NCBI GenBank assembly: GCA_910587905.1
Contig: CAJUOF010000066.1
Location: 1 to 16,062, forward strand
DNA length: 16,062 nt
Source of the DNA: an uncultured Lachnospiraceae bacterium
Lineage (GTDB): Bacteria; Bacillota_A; Clostridia; Lachnospirales; Lachnospiraceae
Direction of reading: 5' to 3'
The notes under the pieces are model-generated. The model worked only from the letters and a program-made list of their open reading frames with translations, made no database searches and was not told the origin of the DNA. Shown piece after piece: positions 5,093 to 12,695 of the stretch. Position numbers and translations under genes: made by a program. Position 1 is the stretch's first letter; every line of letters starts with the position of its first letter.

Positions 5093-6574
5093 ATGAAAAA
5101 AGAGCAAAAGGAAAAGAAAGCCAAAAAGGCAAGGGTGAAGCGGGCGCCTACTTTGCTGGAATCGCTCATCCCCATTGTTGCCATGCTGCTGATCCTGACC
5201 ATCGGAAAAGGTGTGCTGGGCTTTGCCACCGAACCGCTTTTGATTATGGTGGCGTGTGTGGCGGCGATTATCGCTTTTCGGGTGGGCTGTACCTGGGATG
5301 AGCTGATGGATGAAATCTGTCAGAAGATCGCCAAAGGGATGCCGTCGATTCTGATCCTGATTACCGTGGGTGCCATGGTGGGAACCTGGATGTCCTCTGG
5401 TACGATTCCCATGATGATCTACTACGGTGTACAGATTGTCAGTCCGAAGCTTCTGTTGGTGACGGCATTCCTGATTACTGCCGTAGTCTCCGTGGTTACC
5501 GGAACGTCCTGGGGCTCTGTAGCTACCATGGGTGTAGCTTTGATGGGAATTGCAGAGGCGCTTGGCGTCTCGTTGCCGGCGACTGCAGGTGCGGTTATCG
5601 CAGGCAGCTATTTCGGTGATAAGATGTCTCCTCTGTCTGACACCACAAACCTGGCGCCAATGGCGGCAGGCAGCCAGCTTTATGAACATATCGGTCATAT
5701 GTTTTATACCACCATTCCCGCCACGATCGTCTCTCTGATCGTGTATGCGATTGTGGGAATGAATGCGAACGCCAGTGCCGGTGTGTCGTCGGGTACGGTT
5801 ACGACCATGCTCGCTCAGTTGGACAGCATGTATCATTGGAACTTTTTGATTATTCTGCCGATCATCATTGTTTTGGCCGGATCGCTTATGCGGTTGCCTA
5901 CGATTCCCGTCATGCTGGGAAGCTGTGTGGTAGCTGGCATCGAGGGAATCTTCATTCAGGGTGTTTCCTTAAAAAATGTGCTGGGAGCAACCGTCAACGG
6001 CTTTGACATTTCCATGATTTCCCGGGCAGGTTTTGATCCTGCGAATGCCGCTGAGAGTGTGACCAAATTGCTGAACCGCGGCGGTATGATGAGTATCATG
6101 ACCACCACACTGCTGGTGCTCTGTGCATTCTGCTTTGCAGGCATTATGAGTAAGGCGGGATTTTTGGATGTAGTGCTTCAAAAGATCCTTTCTGTCGCGA
6201 AGAGCACGGGCTCTCTGATTCTTGCAACTGTGGTATCCTGTATCACCATGGCGCTTTGTACTGGTAATTCTTATCTCTCCATCCTGATTCCTGGTGAGAT
6301 GTTCAAGGATGCTTATCGGGAGCGCGGGCTGGCTGCTAAGAACCTGTCCCGGACACTGGAAGACGCAGGTACGGTGTTTGTGCCTCTGGTGCCCTGGTCT
6401 GCTGCAGGTGCGTATATGGCAGCGACTACCGGAGTAGCTACGTTATCCTATTTGCCCTGGGCGATTCTGTGTTACACCGGATTCATTTTTGCCATTATCT
6501 GGGGCTATACCGGATTCGGTATTGCGAAGCTCAGCGATGAGGAACAGAAAAACATCGGTGGATCGGAGGGTTAA
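5093..6574 (+). CDS. nhaC: NhaC-family Na+/H+ antiporter-type transporter
   Basis: This is a polytopic cytoplasmic membrane protein of the NhaC ion transporter superfamily, whose known members exchange Na+ for H+ or organic anions such as malate and lactate. The 493-residue product has a basic cytoplasmic N-terminus (KKEQKEKKAKKARVK), about a dozen hydrophobic segments, and family-typical motifs GTSWGSVATMGVA (residues 137-149) and GSYFGDKMSPLSDTTNLA (171-188), plus CTGNSYLSILIPGEMF (389-404) and a second-half repeat. ATG 5093 is chosen over an upstream in-frame start at 5051 because GGAGG (5081-5085) directly precedes it. It is followed 75 bases later by iadA on the same strand, probably in one operon. 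Pairing with a dipeptidase makes transport of an amino acid or peptide-derived anion a possible alternative to simple Na+/H+ exchange. The symbol reflects the family only. Confidence 0.9.
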   Translation: MKKEQKEKKAKKARVKRAPTLLESLIPIVAMLLILTIGKGVLGFATEPLLIMVACVAAIIAFRVGCTWDELMDEICQKIAKGMPSILILITVGAMVGTWMSSGTIPMMIYYGVQIVSPKLLLVTAFLITAVVSVVTGTSWGSVATMGVALMGIAEALGVSLPATAGAVIAGSYFGDKMSPLSDTTNLAPMAAGSQLYEHIGHMFYTTIPATIVSLIVYAIVGMNANASAGVSSGTVTTMLAQLDSMYHWNFLIILPIIIVLAGSLMRLPTIPVMLGSCVVAGIEGIFIQGVSLKNVLGATVNGFDISMISRAGFDPANAAESVTKLLNRGGMMSIMTTTLLVLCAFCFAGIMSKAGFLDVVLQKILSVAKSTGSLILATVVSCITMALCTGNSYLSILIPGEMFKDAYRERGLAAKNLSRTLEDAGTVFVPLVPWSAAGAYMAATTGVATLSYLPWAILCYTGFIFAIIWGYTGFGIAKLSDEEQKNIGGSEG

Positions 6575-6585
6575 GCACACGATTG

Positions 6586-6618
6586 GAAACGGAAGAGAGC
6601 TTGTCTCTTGCAGGTTTC
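6586..6618 (+). other. Intercistronic hairpin between nhaC and iadA
   Basis: GAAAC (6586-6590) pairs with GTTTC (6614-6618), and AAGAGA (6593-6598) pairs with TCTCTT (6604-6609), giving a two-part stem with a GCTTG loop. There is no U-tract, so full termination is unlikely. It may set the expression ratio or mRNA stability between the two genes. Confidence 0.4.
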
Positions 6619-6649
6619 TCGGATATTGTGAAAAGTGAGGGATAATGTG

Positions 6650-7810
6650 ATGATCAAACTGCTGAAACATGCGGATGTGTATGCTCCGGAACATTTGGGA
6701 AAGAAGGATGTTCTGATCGTCGGAGAGAAGGTATGCCGGATTGAAGATCAGATTGAAGGCTATGAGGGCTTGCCGGACGTGGAGGTTTTTGAGCTGGAAG
6801 GGCGGAAGTTGGTTCCCGGATACATCGATCTCCATGTCCACATTACAGGGGGAGGAGGAGAGCAGGGGCCGGCATCCCGGGTTCCGGAATCACAGTTGAG
6901 CGTATTTGTAAAAAATGGCATCACAACTGTGGTGGGACTTCTGGGAACGGACGGAATTACCCGCAGTATGGAGAATCTGGTCGCCAAGGCACAGGCTCTG
7001 AGCGATGAGGGGATCACGGTCTATGTGCTCAGCAGCGCCTATGTCTATCCGCCGATCACCCTTACCGGAAATCTGGAAAAAGACATTATGATGGTAGATC
7101 CCATTATCGGTGTCAAGATAGCAGTCAGCGACCACAGAAGCTCCAATCCCACGGGGGAAGAGCTCATTCGCCTTGCCACGGCAGCGAGGCGGGCCGGACT
7201 GCTGAGCAATAAGCCGGGGCTTGTGACCATGCACATGGGCTCCGGGCGTGACGGGCTTGACCCTGTGTTTTATGCGCTGGATCATTCCGATCTTCCGGTC
7301 AGGAATCTTCTGCCCACCCATATGGGGAGAAGCCGGGAATTGATCGGCCAGGGCGTAGAATTGGTCCGGCGCGGCGGGTATATGGATGTTACGGCCGGCT
7401 GTGACCCGAAAGAGGTGGAGGCGATGGCCGATATGCTCGAATATGCCCTAAGCCAAGAGGGAAGCAGTGCAGAACATATTACGGTTTCCAGTGACGGCTA
7501 TGGCAGCCAGCCACGGTTCAATGAATTGGGAGAATGCGTGGGATTGACGTATGCCTCTCCTGGGTCTCTTCATGAGACGGTCCGCTGCCTGACCGGACGA
7601 GGACGGAAACTGGAGGAGGTTCTGAGATTGGTGACCTCCACACCTGCAGATGTGCTGGGCAAAGTGGGCGTGAAGGGATGCGTGGCCGAGGGTGCCGATG
7701 CAGATCTTTTGGTACTCTCTCCCAACCTGGAAATAGACGGACTGTTTTCCAGAGGCAAGAGGGCTCTTTGGGATGGAAAAGTGCTCATGCGCGGAAGATT
7801 TGAAGTGTAA
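6650..7810 (+). CDS. iadA: Isoaspartyl (beta-aspartyl) dipeptidase
   Basis: IadA is a cytoplasmic amidohydrolase that cleaves beta-aspartyl dipeptides arising from damaged proteins. ATG 6650 gives 386 residues and follows GAGGGA (6637-6642) at good spacing; GTG 6635 is less likely because it overlaps that site. All ligands of the binuclear zinc centre can be placed: H62 and H64 (HVH), K156 (GVKIAVSD, the carboxylated lysine), H195 (MHMG), H224 (PTHMGR) and D282 (SSDGYG). Compared with E. coli IadA (H68, H70, K162, H201, H230, D285, from memory) the spacing is the same except for a three-residue shift at the last. TGGGGEQGPASRVPE and GLLGTDGITR are further family signatures. It is probably co-transcribed with the NhaC-type transporter and followed by a bidirectional terminator. 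Confidence 0.95.
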   Translation: MIKLLKHADVYAPEHLGKKDVLIVGEKVCRIEDQIEGYEGLPDVEVFELEGRKLVPGYIDLHVHITGGGGEQGPASRVPESQLSVFVKNGITTVVGLLGTDGITRSMENLVAKAQALSDEGITVYVLSSAYVYPPITLTGNLEKDIMMVDPIIGVKIAVSDHRSSNPTGEELIRLATAARRAGLLSNKPGLVTMHMGSGRDGLDPVFYALDHSDLPVRNLLPTHMGRSRELIGQGVELVRRGGYMDVTAGCDPKEVEAMADMLEYALSQEGSSAEHITVSSDGYGSQPRFNELGECVGLTYASPGSLHETVRCLTGRGRKLEEVLRLVTSTPADVLGKVGVKGCVAEGADADLLVLSPNLEIDGLFSRGKRALWDGKVLMRGRFEV

Positions 7811-7834
7811 GCTGTTTTGCTGAATCATTGATAA

Positions 7835-7878
7835 AAAAGCTGCCATGTCAGAGGAAATATCCGGGCATGGCAGCTTTT
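7835..7878 (+). terminator. Bidirectional terminator between iadA and the lacI-type gene
   Basis: AAAAGCTGCCATG (7835-7847) and CATGGCAGCTTTT (7866-7878) form a perfect 13-bp stem with an 18-base loop. The A-rich and T-rich ends make it an intrinsic terminator for both converging genes. Confidence 0.92.
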
Positions 7879-7922
7879 ATGCAAGCTCTTTCCTATTTGA
7901 TTGCACATTCCCTTATTTATAG

Positions 7923-8975
7923 TTATCTGGCCGGCTTAGTGACCGCGGCTACGGCGCTCCCACGGATGATTAGTTCCCCGCTTAGGAGTGCCTTAACTGC
8001 AGGCGTATCGGGATGGGTGAGCTTATAGTGAAGAAGCTGTACCACCATGGAGCCCAGATCTTTGCAGGGAATCCGAACGGAGGTCAAGGGCGGTGAGCAG
8101 ATGGTGCTGAACGAGATATCGTCGATTCCGATGATGGAACAATCCTGAGGAAGCGTGAAGCCTTTGTCTTTCAGGGCCCTGCTGCAGCCCAGAGCAATCA
8201 TATCGTTGTCTGCCAGAAGGGCGGAGGGGAAACAGATACCGCTCTCAAGCAGACTGCACATTTCTTCATAGGAACCGGTCATGGATGGCGTGATCGAGTA
8301 AATTTGTTCCTCCTTTAAGGGCAGGCCCAGCCTGGCTATGGCATTGCGGTAGCCGCACATACGAGCGTGAAAGTTTCCGGTATCCATGGAACTGTGGAGA
8401 TATCCGATTGTTCGATGTCCCAGTTGATAAAAGTAATCGACTGCTTTCTCTGCGATCTCTTCGTTGTTCATGGTGACGCAGTTTAAGGATCGGCCGGGGG
8501 CTGGGGTATCTACTAAAATAACCGGGACGGAAAGTGTCTCGAAAAACGGAAGATCCGCCGCATCGAGTTCGGTGCCAAGTACGATAATCCCGTCCATGGG
8601 CTCTGCAGATACGATGGAGTAAATTTCCCTTCGATTTTCCGGACCGAAGGTGGTAATGACCAGATCAAAGCCCAGCTTGCGGCATTCTTCTTCCAGGGCG
8701 TCAATGATGGAAGAGACAAAGTTTCCGTTCTCTTCCACTAAAATGGCAGAATTTTTATACTTTAGAAAACGTATACTCTTGGGAATGCGTTCTGCTGTGT
8801 GGGTATCTTCTGCTGTGTTTTTGCGGATTCGGTATCCATAGTTTTCCAGAACTGCCGTGATTCTGGTACGAGTGGCGTCGCTGACGCCTTTTTTGCTGTT
8901 CAGGACAAAGGAAACGGCGGCCGGTGAGACTCCCAGTTCGGCGGCGATGTCCTGCAACGGTTTTTTACCTTTCAT
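7923..8975 (-). CDS. LacI-family transcriptional regulator
   Basis: This is a DNA-binding repressor with a sugar-binding-like effector domain. The 350-residue product starts at ATG 8975 (minus strand), after AAGGAG. The N-terminal helix-turn-helix (LQDIAAELGVSPAAVSFVLNSKKGVSDATR, residues 7-36) is typical of the family, and NYGYR marks the hinge region. The hinge is followed by an unusually long polar segment (RKNTAEDTHTAERIPKSIRFLKYKN). The effector domain has DGIIVLG, GYLH, ALLADNDMIALGCSRALKDKG (253-273) and IIGIDDISFSTICSPPLTSVRIP (281-303). It is divergently transcribed from the dhaKL-type gene across a 280-base gap, so that operon is the most likely target. GCTATAGC-like sites in the gap are candidate operators. 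The effector is unknown. Confidence 0.93.
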   Translation of the reverse strand: MKGKKPLQDIAAELGVSPAAVSFVLNSKKGVSDATRTRITAVLENYGYRIRKNTAEDTHTAERIPKSIRFLKYKNSAILVEENGNFVSSIIDALEEECRKLGFDLVITTFGPENRREIYSIVSAEPMDGIIVLGTELDAADLPFFETLSVPVILVDTPAPGRSLNCVTMNNEEIAEKAVDYFYQLGHRTIGYLHSSMDTGNFHARMCGYRNAIARLGLPLKEEQIYSITPSMTGSYEEMCSLLESGICFPSALLADNDMIALGCSRALKDKGFTLPQDCSIIGIDDISFSTICSPPLTSVRIPCKDLGSMVVQLLHYKLTHPDTPAVKALLSGELIIRGSAVAAVTKPAR

Positions 8976-9023
8976 GGTTTCTCCTTGCTAATCTAGAAAG
9001 ACAATAGTACATTTTAGAAAAAA

Positions 9024-9031
9024 CTATAGCA
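9024..9031. promoter_or_regulatory. Candidate regulator half-site CTATAGCA near the lacI-type promoter
   Basis: CTATAGCA at 9024-9031 recurs at 9205-9212 in front of the kinase gene. It lies about 50 bases upstream of the divergent regulator's start codon, next to a weak minus-strand promoter-like pair (TTGTGC and TACTAT, 19-base spacer). Autoregulation is conceivable. The assignment rests only on the shared 8-mer. Confidence 0.25.
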
Positions 9032-9164
9032 CAAGGAGGACTTAAAAGCAAGTGATTTTTAGTTATTTTTTTAAAATAATAACAGTGAAACAAAATGATA
9101 GGAAATTATAGATAAAAATAAAGAAAAAAATCAGGATATATTTTAAAAATATGATAGACGACTG

Positions 9165-9193
9165 TTGACAATGGGAAAAGAAGTTGTTACTAT
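9165..9193 (+). promoter_or_regulatory. Promoter of the dhaKL-type operon
   Basis: TTGACA (9165-9170) is followed after 17 bases by TACTAT (9188-9193); an alternative TATAAA begins at 9191. The stretch from 8976 to 9164 is very AT-rich with no gene. The predicted start near 9200 places the GCTATAGC palindrome in the initially transcribed region. Confidence 0.65.
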
Positions 9194-9203
9194 AAATGCA
9201 AAA

Positions 9204-9211
9204 GCTATAGC
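9204..9211. promoter_or_regulatory. GCTATAGC palindrome, candidate repressor operator
   Basis: A perfect 8-bp palindrome lies 10 bases after the -10 box of the kinase promoter, a classic repressor position. It shares CTATAGCA with the sequence at 9024-9031. LacI-family operators more often centre on CG, so this remains a weak proposal. Confidence 0.3.
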
Positions 9212-9255
9212 AAAAAACTAAATATTTAGCTTAATGGAGGGAGTGGAGGTTAATC

Positions 9256-10968
9256 ATGAAAAAAATCATCAATGCACCGGAACATTACGTGGATGAGATG
9301 CTGGAGGGGATCTATGTGGCTCATCCTGACCTGGTGACTTACGTGGCGGACGATCTGCGGTGCCTGGTTGCGGCGGGCAAGAAGGAGGGCAAGGTGGGCA
9401 TTGCCACCGGAGGCGGTTCCGGCCACCTTCCCCTGTTTTTGGGGTACGTGGGAAGAGGGATGCTGGACGGCTGCTGCGTGGGCGACGTGTTTCAGTCCCC
9501 CAGCTCCGAGCAGATGCTGGCGGTGACGAAGGCCATCGACTCCGGCGCCGGGGTCCTCTATATTTATGGGAATTACAACGGGGACATTTTTAATTTCAAC
9601 ATGGCGGCCGAGATGGCCGAATTCGAGGACGGGATCCGGGTGGAGACGGTCCTCGGGGCGGACGACGTGGCGTCCGGCCCTCTGCCTGCGCCGGGGGAGA
9701 AGAGCATCCGCCGCGGCGTGGCCGGCATTTTCTTTGTCTACAAGTGCGCGGGGGCGGCGGCCGACGAGATGATGAGCCTTGACGAGGTGAAGCGCGTTGC
9801 CGAGAAGGCGGCCGCAAACGTCCGCACCATGGGCGTGGCGCTGACTCCCTGCATCGTCCCCAGGGTCGGGCATGCGGGCTTTGCCATCGGCGAGGACGAG
9901 ATGGAGATCGGCATGGGGATCCACGGGGAGACCGGCATCCGCCGGGGGAAGCTGGAGCCGGCGGACCAGATCGTGGAGGAGATGCTGGAGAAAGTCCTGG
10001 GGGACTTCGACGAAATCGACGGCGGCCGGGTGGCCGTCCTGGTGAACGGTCTCGGCGCCACCACCCTTGACGAGCAGTACATTGTCACCAGAAAGATTGA
10101 CGCCGTGCTAAAGAGCAGAAACATCACGGTGAAGAAATATTATGTGGGCGAGTACGCCACGGCCCTGGAGATGGCGGGCGTCTCCATTTCCGTGCTGAAG
10201 CTGGACGAGGAGCTGGAGCGGCTTCTCGGTAAGCCGGCCCAGACGCCCTTCTTCCATCAGGGAAGCGTCTCTTCGGAGGGCACGGTGAAGATGGATGTGA
10301 AGAAGGCGGCGAAGGCGGTGGAGAAAGCGGCGGAGAGCGGAAAGGGCGAGGATGTCAACGGTCTGGCCGGTTTCTTAAAGAAGGCCAGTGAGATCATGGC
10401 GGCCCACAGGGATTACCTGATCGACCTGGACAGCGTGGTGGGTGACGGCGACCTGGGGCTCACTATGTCCGACGGGTTTGCGGCGGCCTACAAAGCCGTG
10501 GCCGGGACGGGGGAGGCCGATTCCGGGAAGCTCCTCTACACGGCGGGGAAGGCCATGTCCATCGCGGTGCCCTCCACCATGGGGACGCTGATGGCTTCGG
10601 GACTGATGCAGGCGGGCAAGAGGCTCCGGGGAAAGACGGAGACGGGGCTTTTGGAAGCGGTAGAGCTGTTTGAGGGCTATGCGGAGGGTGTCATGAACCT
10701 GGGGAAGGCAAAGGTTGGCGACAAGACCTTCCTGGACGGCATGGTTCCCGCCGTGGAAGCGCTCAAGGCGGCGAAGGAAGCGGGCAAGGACTTGAAGGCG
10801 GCGGCAAAGGACGCCAGGGCGGCGGCGGAAAAGGGCTTTGAGGAGACCACGACCATGCTGGCGGTCCACGGAAGGGCGGCCACCCGGGGCGAGGCTTCCA
10901 GAAGCCTTAAGGATCCCGGGGCGGCGGTCGCCATGCTGATCATGGACGCGTTCTGCCAGGCGTTTTAA
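9256..10968 (+). CDS. Fused DhaK-DhaL dihydroxyacetone-type kinase (ATP-dependent form)
   Basis: This enzyme family phosphorylates dihydroxyacetone or related short ketoses. The 570-residue chain joins both domains. The Dak1 (DhaK) part, about residues 8-325, contains TGGGSGHLPLFLGYVG (with H57) and EIGMGIHGETG, whose H223 corresponds to the histidine that forms the hemiaminal with substrate. The Dak2 (DhaL) part, about residues 370-565, has the metal and nucleotide site LDSVVGDGDLG (D392, D397, D399), TMGTLM, and TTTMLAVHGRAATRGE near the end. A single fused chain is typical of ATP-using kinases rather than PTS-coupled DhaK/DhaL/DhaM. GDGD is followed by Leu instead of the His of PTS-type DhaL; this position varies in the family. 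The ATG follows a GGAGG site. It leads a GC-rich operon with an isomerase. Specificity may be a tetrulose or other ketose instead of dihydroxyacetone. Confidence 0.93.
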   Translation: MKKIINAPEHYVDEMLEGIYVAHPDLVTYVADDLRCLVAAGKKEGKVGIATGGGSGHLPLFLGYVGRGMLDGCCVGDVFQSPSSEQMLAVTKAIDSGAGVLYIYGNYNGDIFNFNMAAEMAEFEDGIRVETVLGADDVASGPLPAPGEKSIRRGVAGIFFVYKCAGAAADEMMSLDEVKRVAEKAAANVRTMGVALTPCIVPRVGHAGFAIGEDEMEIGMGIHGETGIRRGKLEPADQIVEEMLEKVLGDFDEIDGGRVAVLVNGLGATTLDEQYIVTRKIDAVLKSRNITVKKYYVGEYATALEMAGVSISVLKLDEELERLLGKPAQTPFFHQGSVSSEGTVKMDVKKAAKAVEKAAESGKGEDVNGLAGFLKKASEIMAAHRDYLIDLDSVVGDGDLGLTMSDGFAAAYKAVAGTGEADSGKLLYTAGKAMSIAVPSTMGTLMASGLMQAGKRLRGKTETGLLEAVELFEGYAEGVMNLGKAKVGDKTFLDGMVPAVEALKAAKEAGKDLKAAAKDARAAAEKGFEETTTMLAVHGRAATRGEASRSLKDPGAAVAMLIMDAFCQAF

Positions 10969-10979
10969 CATAAATGGAG

Positions 10980-11195
10980 CAGGCGATTGCGAAACTGTAA
11001 AACATGGAAAGGATTCTGACGATTGCATCCAGGAAAAGGCCTCTGCGCCATGGAGATGAGACCATGGAAAACCGGAGGGCCCATGCCCGAGGGTTTTCTG
11101 CTCTTATGAGCTCATTGGAATGGTTGGCGCAGCAGGCTTTGGATGGATGCAATCGTCAGAATCCACCCTGCAATTTTGAGTTTCGCGATTGCCTG
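10980..11195 (+). repeat. 216-nt imperfect inverted repeat (long foldback element) in the operon
   Basis: The stretch between the kinase and isomerase genes folds back on itself. The outer arms 10980-10995 and 11180-11195 match at 14 of 16 positions. A perfect 21-bp arm pair lies at 11011-11031 and 11144-11164, in ungapped register with the outer arms. A further 12-bp pair with one bulge (11039-11050 with 11125-11137) and an apical hairpin (GAAAACC/GGTTTTC and GGGC-CCAT-GCCC, 11067-11098) complete the fold. It begins 11 bases after the kinase stop and ends 15 bases before the isomerase ribosome binding site. It could be a MITE-like element, an RNase III substrate or a structured regulator. 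An open reading frame across it appears accidental. I see no clear target-site duplication. Confidence 0.85.
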
Positions 11196-11222
11196 TCAAA
11201 TATAGGGATTGGAGGGGAAAGG

Positions 11223-12692
11223 ATGAACAATATTCCTGAAATCAAAGTCGGTGTCGTGGCGGTGAGCCGGGACTGTTTCCCGATGACGCTGTCGGAGACC
11301 AGGAGGAAGGCCCTGGTGGCGGCCTACGAGAAAAAGTATGGGGAAATTTATGAGTGCCCCACCTGCGTGGAGAACGAGCTGCATATGAGAAGGGCCGTCG
11401 CCGAGGTGCGGCTGGCGGGCTGCAACGCACTGGTGGTGTATCTGGGGAATTTCGGGCCGGAAAGCTCCGAGACGCTTCTCGCGAAGGAATTCGGCGGACC
11501 GGTGATGTTTGTGGCGGCCGCGGAGGAGACCCAGGAGGATCTGATTCATGGGCGGGGCGACGCCTACTGCGGCATGCTGAACGCCAGCTATAATTTAAGT
11601 CTCAGAAACATCCGCGCCTATATTCCGGAATATCCGGTGGGGACGGCGGAGGAGTGCGCGGACATGATCCATGAGTTTTTGCCGGTGGCGAGGACCGAGG
11701 TGGCACTTGAAAACCTGAAAATCATTTCCTTCGGCCCCAGGCCCCAGGATTTCCTGGCCTGCAACGCGCCCATCAAGAGACTTTATGACCTGGGCGTGGA
11801 GATCGAGGAGAATTCCGAGCTGGACCTGTTCGAATCCTTCAAGAACCACGAGGGCGACGAGCGGATTCCCGACGTGGTGAGGGAGATGGAGACGGACCTT
11901 GGAGAGGGCAACAAGAAGCCGGAGGTCCTTGCGCGCCTGGCCCAGTACGAGCTGACCCTCTTGGACTGGGTGGAGGCCCATCGGGGCTCCAGGCCCTACG
12001 TGGCCATTGCCGGAAAGTGCTGGCCGGCCTTCCAGACACAGTTTGGCTTCGTGCCCTGCTACGTGAACGGCAGACTGACGGCGAAGGGGATCCCGGTGTC
12101 CTGCGAGGTGGATATTTACGGGGCCTTGAGCGAATATATCGGAACGGTCATCAGCCGGGACACGGTGACGCTTCTTGACATCAACAACACGGTTCCCGCC
12201 GACATGTATGAGGAGAGCGTCAAGGGACGTTACGGATATGCCCACAAGGACACCTTCATGGGCTTCCACTGCGGCAACACGGCTTCCGGCAAGCTGGTTT
12301 CCTGCGAGATGAAGTACCAGCTCATCATGACCAGAACCCTCCCGGAGGAGTCCACCCAGGGAACCTTGGAGGGGGACATCGTGCCCGGAGACATTACCTT
12401 CTTCCGGCTGCAGAGCACGGCGGACGCGAAGCTGCGGGCCTACGTGGCGGAGGGGGAGGTCCTTCCGGTGGCGACCAGGTCCTTCGGCGGCATCGGCGTG
12501 TTTGCCATTCCGGAGATGGGACGCTTCTACCGCCATGTGCTGATCGAGAAGAACTTCCCCCACCACGGGGCGGTGGCCTTCGGGCATTACGGGAAGGCGA
12601 TCTTCAACGTGTTCCGTTACCTTGGCGTGGAGGATATCGGATTCAACCAGCCGAAGGGGATGCTGTATCCCGGCGAGAATCCCTTTGCGTAA
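11223..12692 (+). CDS. L-fucose/L-arabinose isomerase superfamily protein
   Basis: This is a metal-dependent aldose-ketose isomerase of the FucI/AraA-like superfamily; the sugar is unknown. ATG 11223 gives 489 residues and is preceded by GGAGGGGAAAGG; a longer in-frame start at 11004 would run through the foldback element and is rejected. Likely metal ligands and catalytic residues are E295 (PVSCEVDIYGAL), D319 (VTLLDINN), H349 (GFHCGNTASGK) and H447/H448 (FPHHGAVAFGHYG), in the order expected for the family. The N-terminal alpha/beta domain has VGVVAVSRDCFP and an ALVVYLGNFGPES segment. It lacks the length of classical E. coli FucI (about 590 residues) and resembles the shorter, poorly characterised members. 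It lies between the DAK-type kinase and a PlsC-like gene, suggesting that its ketose product is the kinase's substrate. Confidence 0.88.
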   Translation: MNNIPEIKVGVVAVSRDCFPMTLSETRRKALVAAYEKKYGEIYECPTCVENELHMRRAVAEVRLAGCNALVVYLGNFGPESSETLLAKEFGGPVMFVAAAEETQEDLIHGRGDAYCGMLNASYNLSLRNIRAYIPEYPVGTAEECADMIHEFLPVARTEVALENLKIISFGPRPQDFLACNAPIKRLYDLGVEIEENSELDLFESFKNHEGDERIPDVVREMETDLGEGNKKPEVLARLAQYELTLLDWVEAHRGSRPYVAIAGKCWPAFQTQFGFVPCYVNGRLTAKGIPVSCEVDIYGALSEYIGTVISRDTVTLLDINNTVPADMYEESVKGRYGYAHKDTFMGFHCGNTASGKLVSCEMKYQLIMTRTLPEESTQGTLEGDIVPGDITFFRLQSTADAKLRAYVAEGEVLPVATRSFGGIGVFAIPEMGRFYRHVLIEKNFPHHGAVAFGHYGKAIFNVFRYLGVEDIGFNQPKGMLYPGENPFA

Positions 12693-12695
12693 ACG

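Noticed and set aside
4946..5836. 296-residue minus-strand frame opposite the NhaC gene
   Set aside because: The plus-strand frame is a complete, recognisable antiporter; the antisense product is low-complexity (His/Arg/Asn-rich) without family features.
10444..10455. Apparent loss of a conserved His after GDGD in the DhaL domain
   Set aside because: His at this position is typical of PTS-type DhaL; fused ATP-type kinases vary here (Cys is known from memory), so Leu is not evidence of inactivity.
11004..11222. 73-residue N-terminal extension of the isomerase
   Set aside because: It would be translated from the foldback element; the ATG at 11223 has a strong GGAGGGG site and the family homology begins there.
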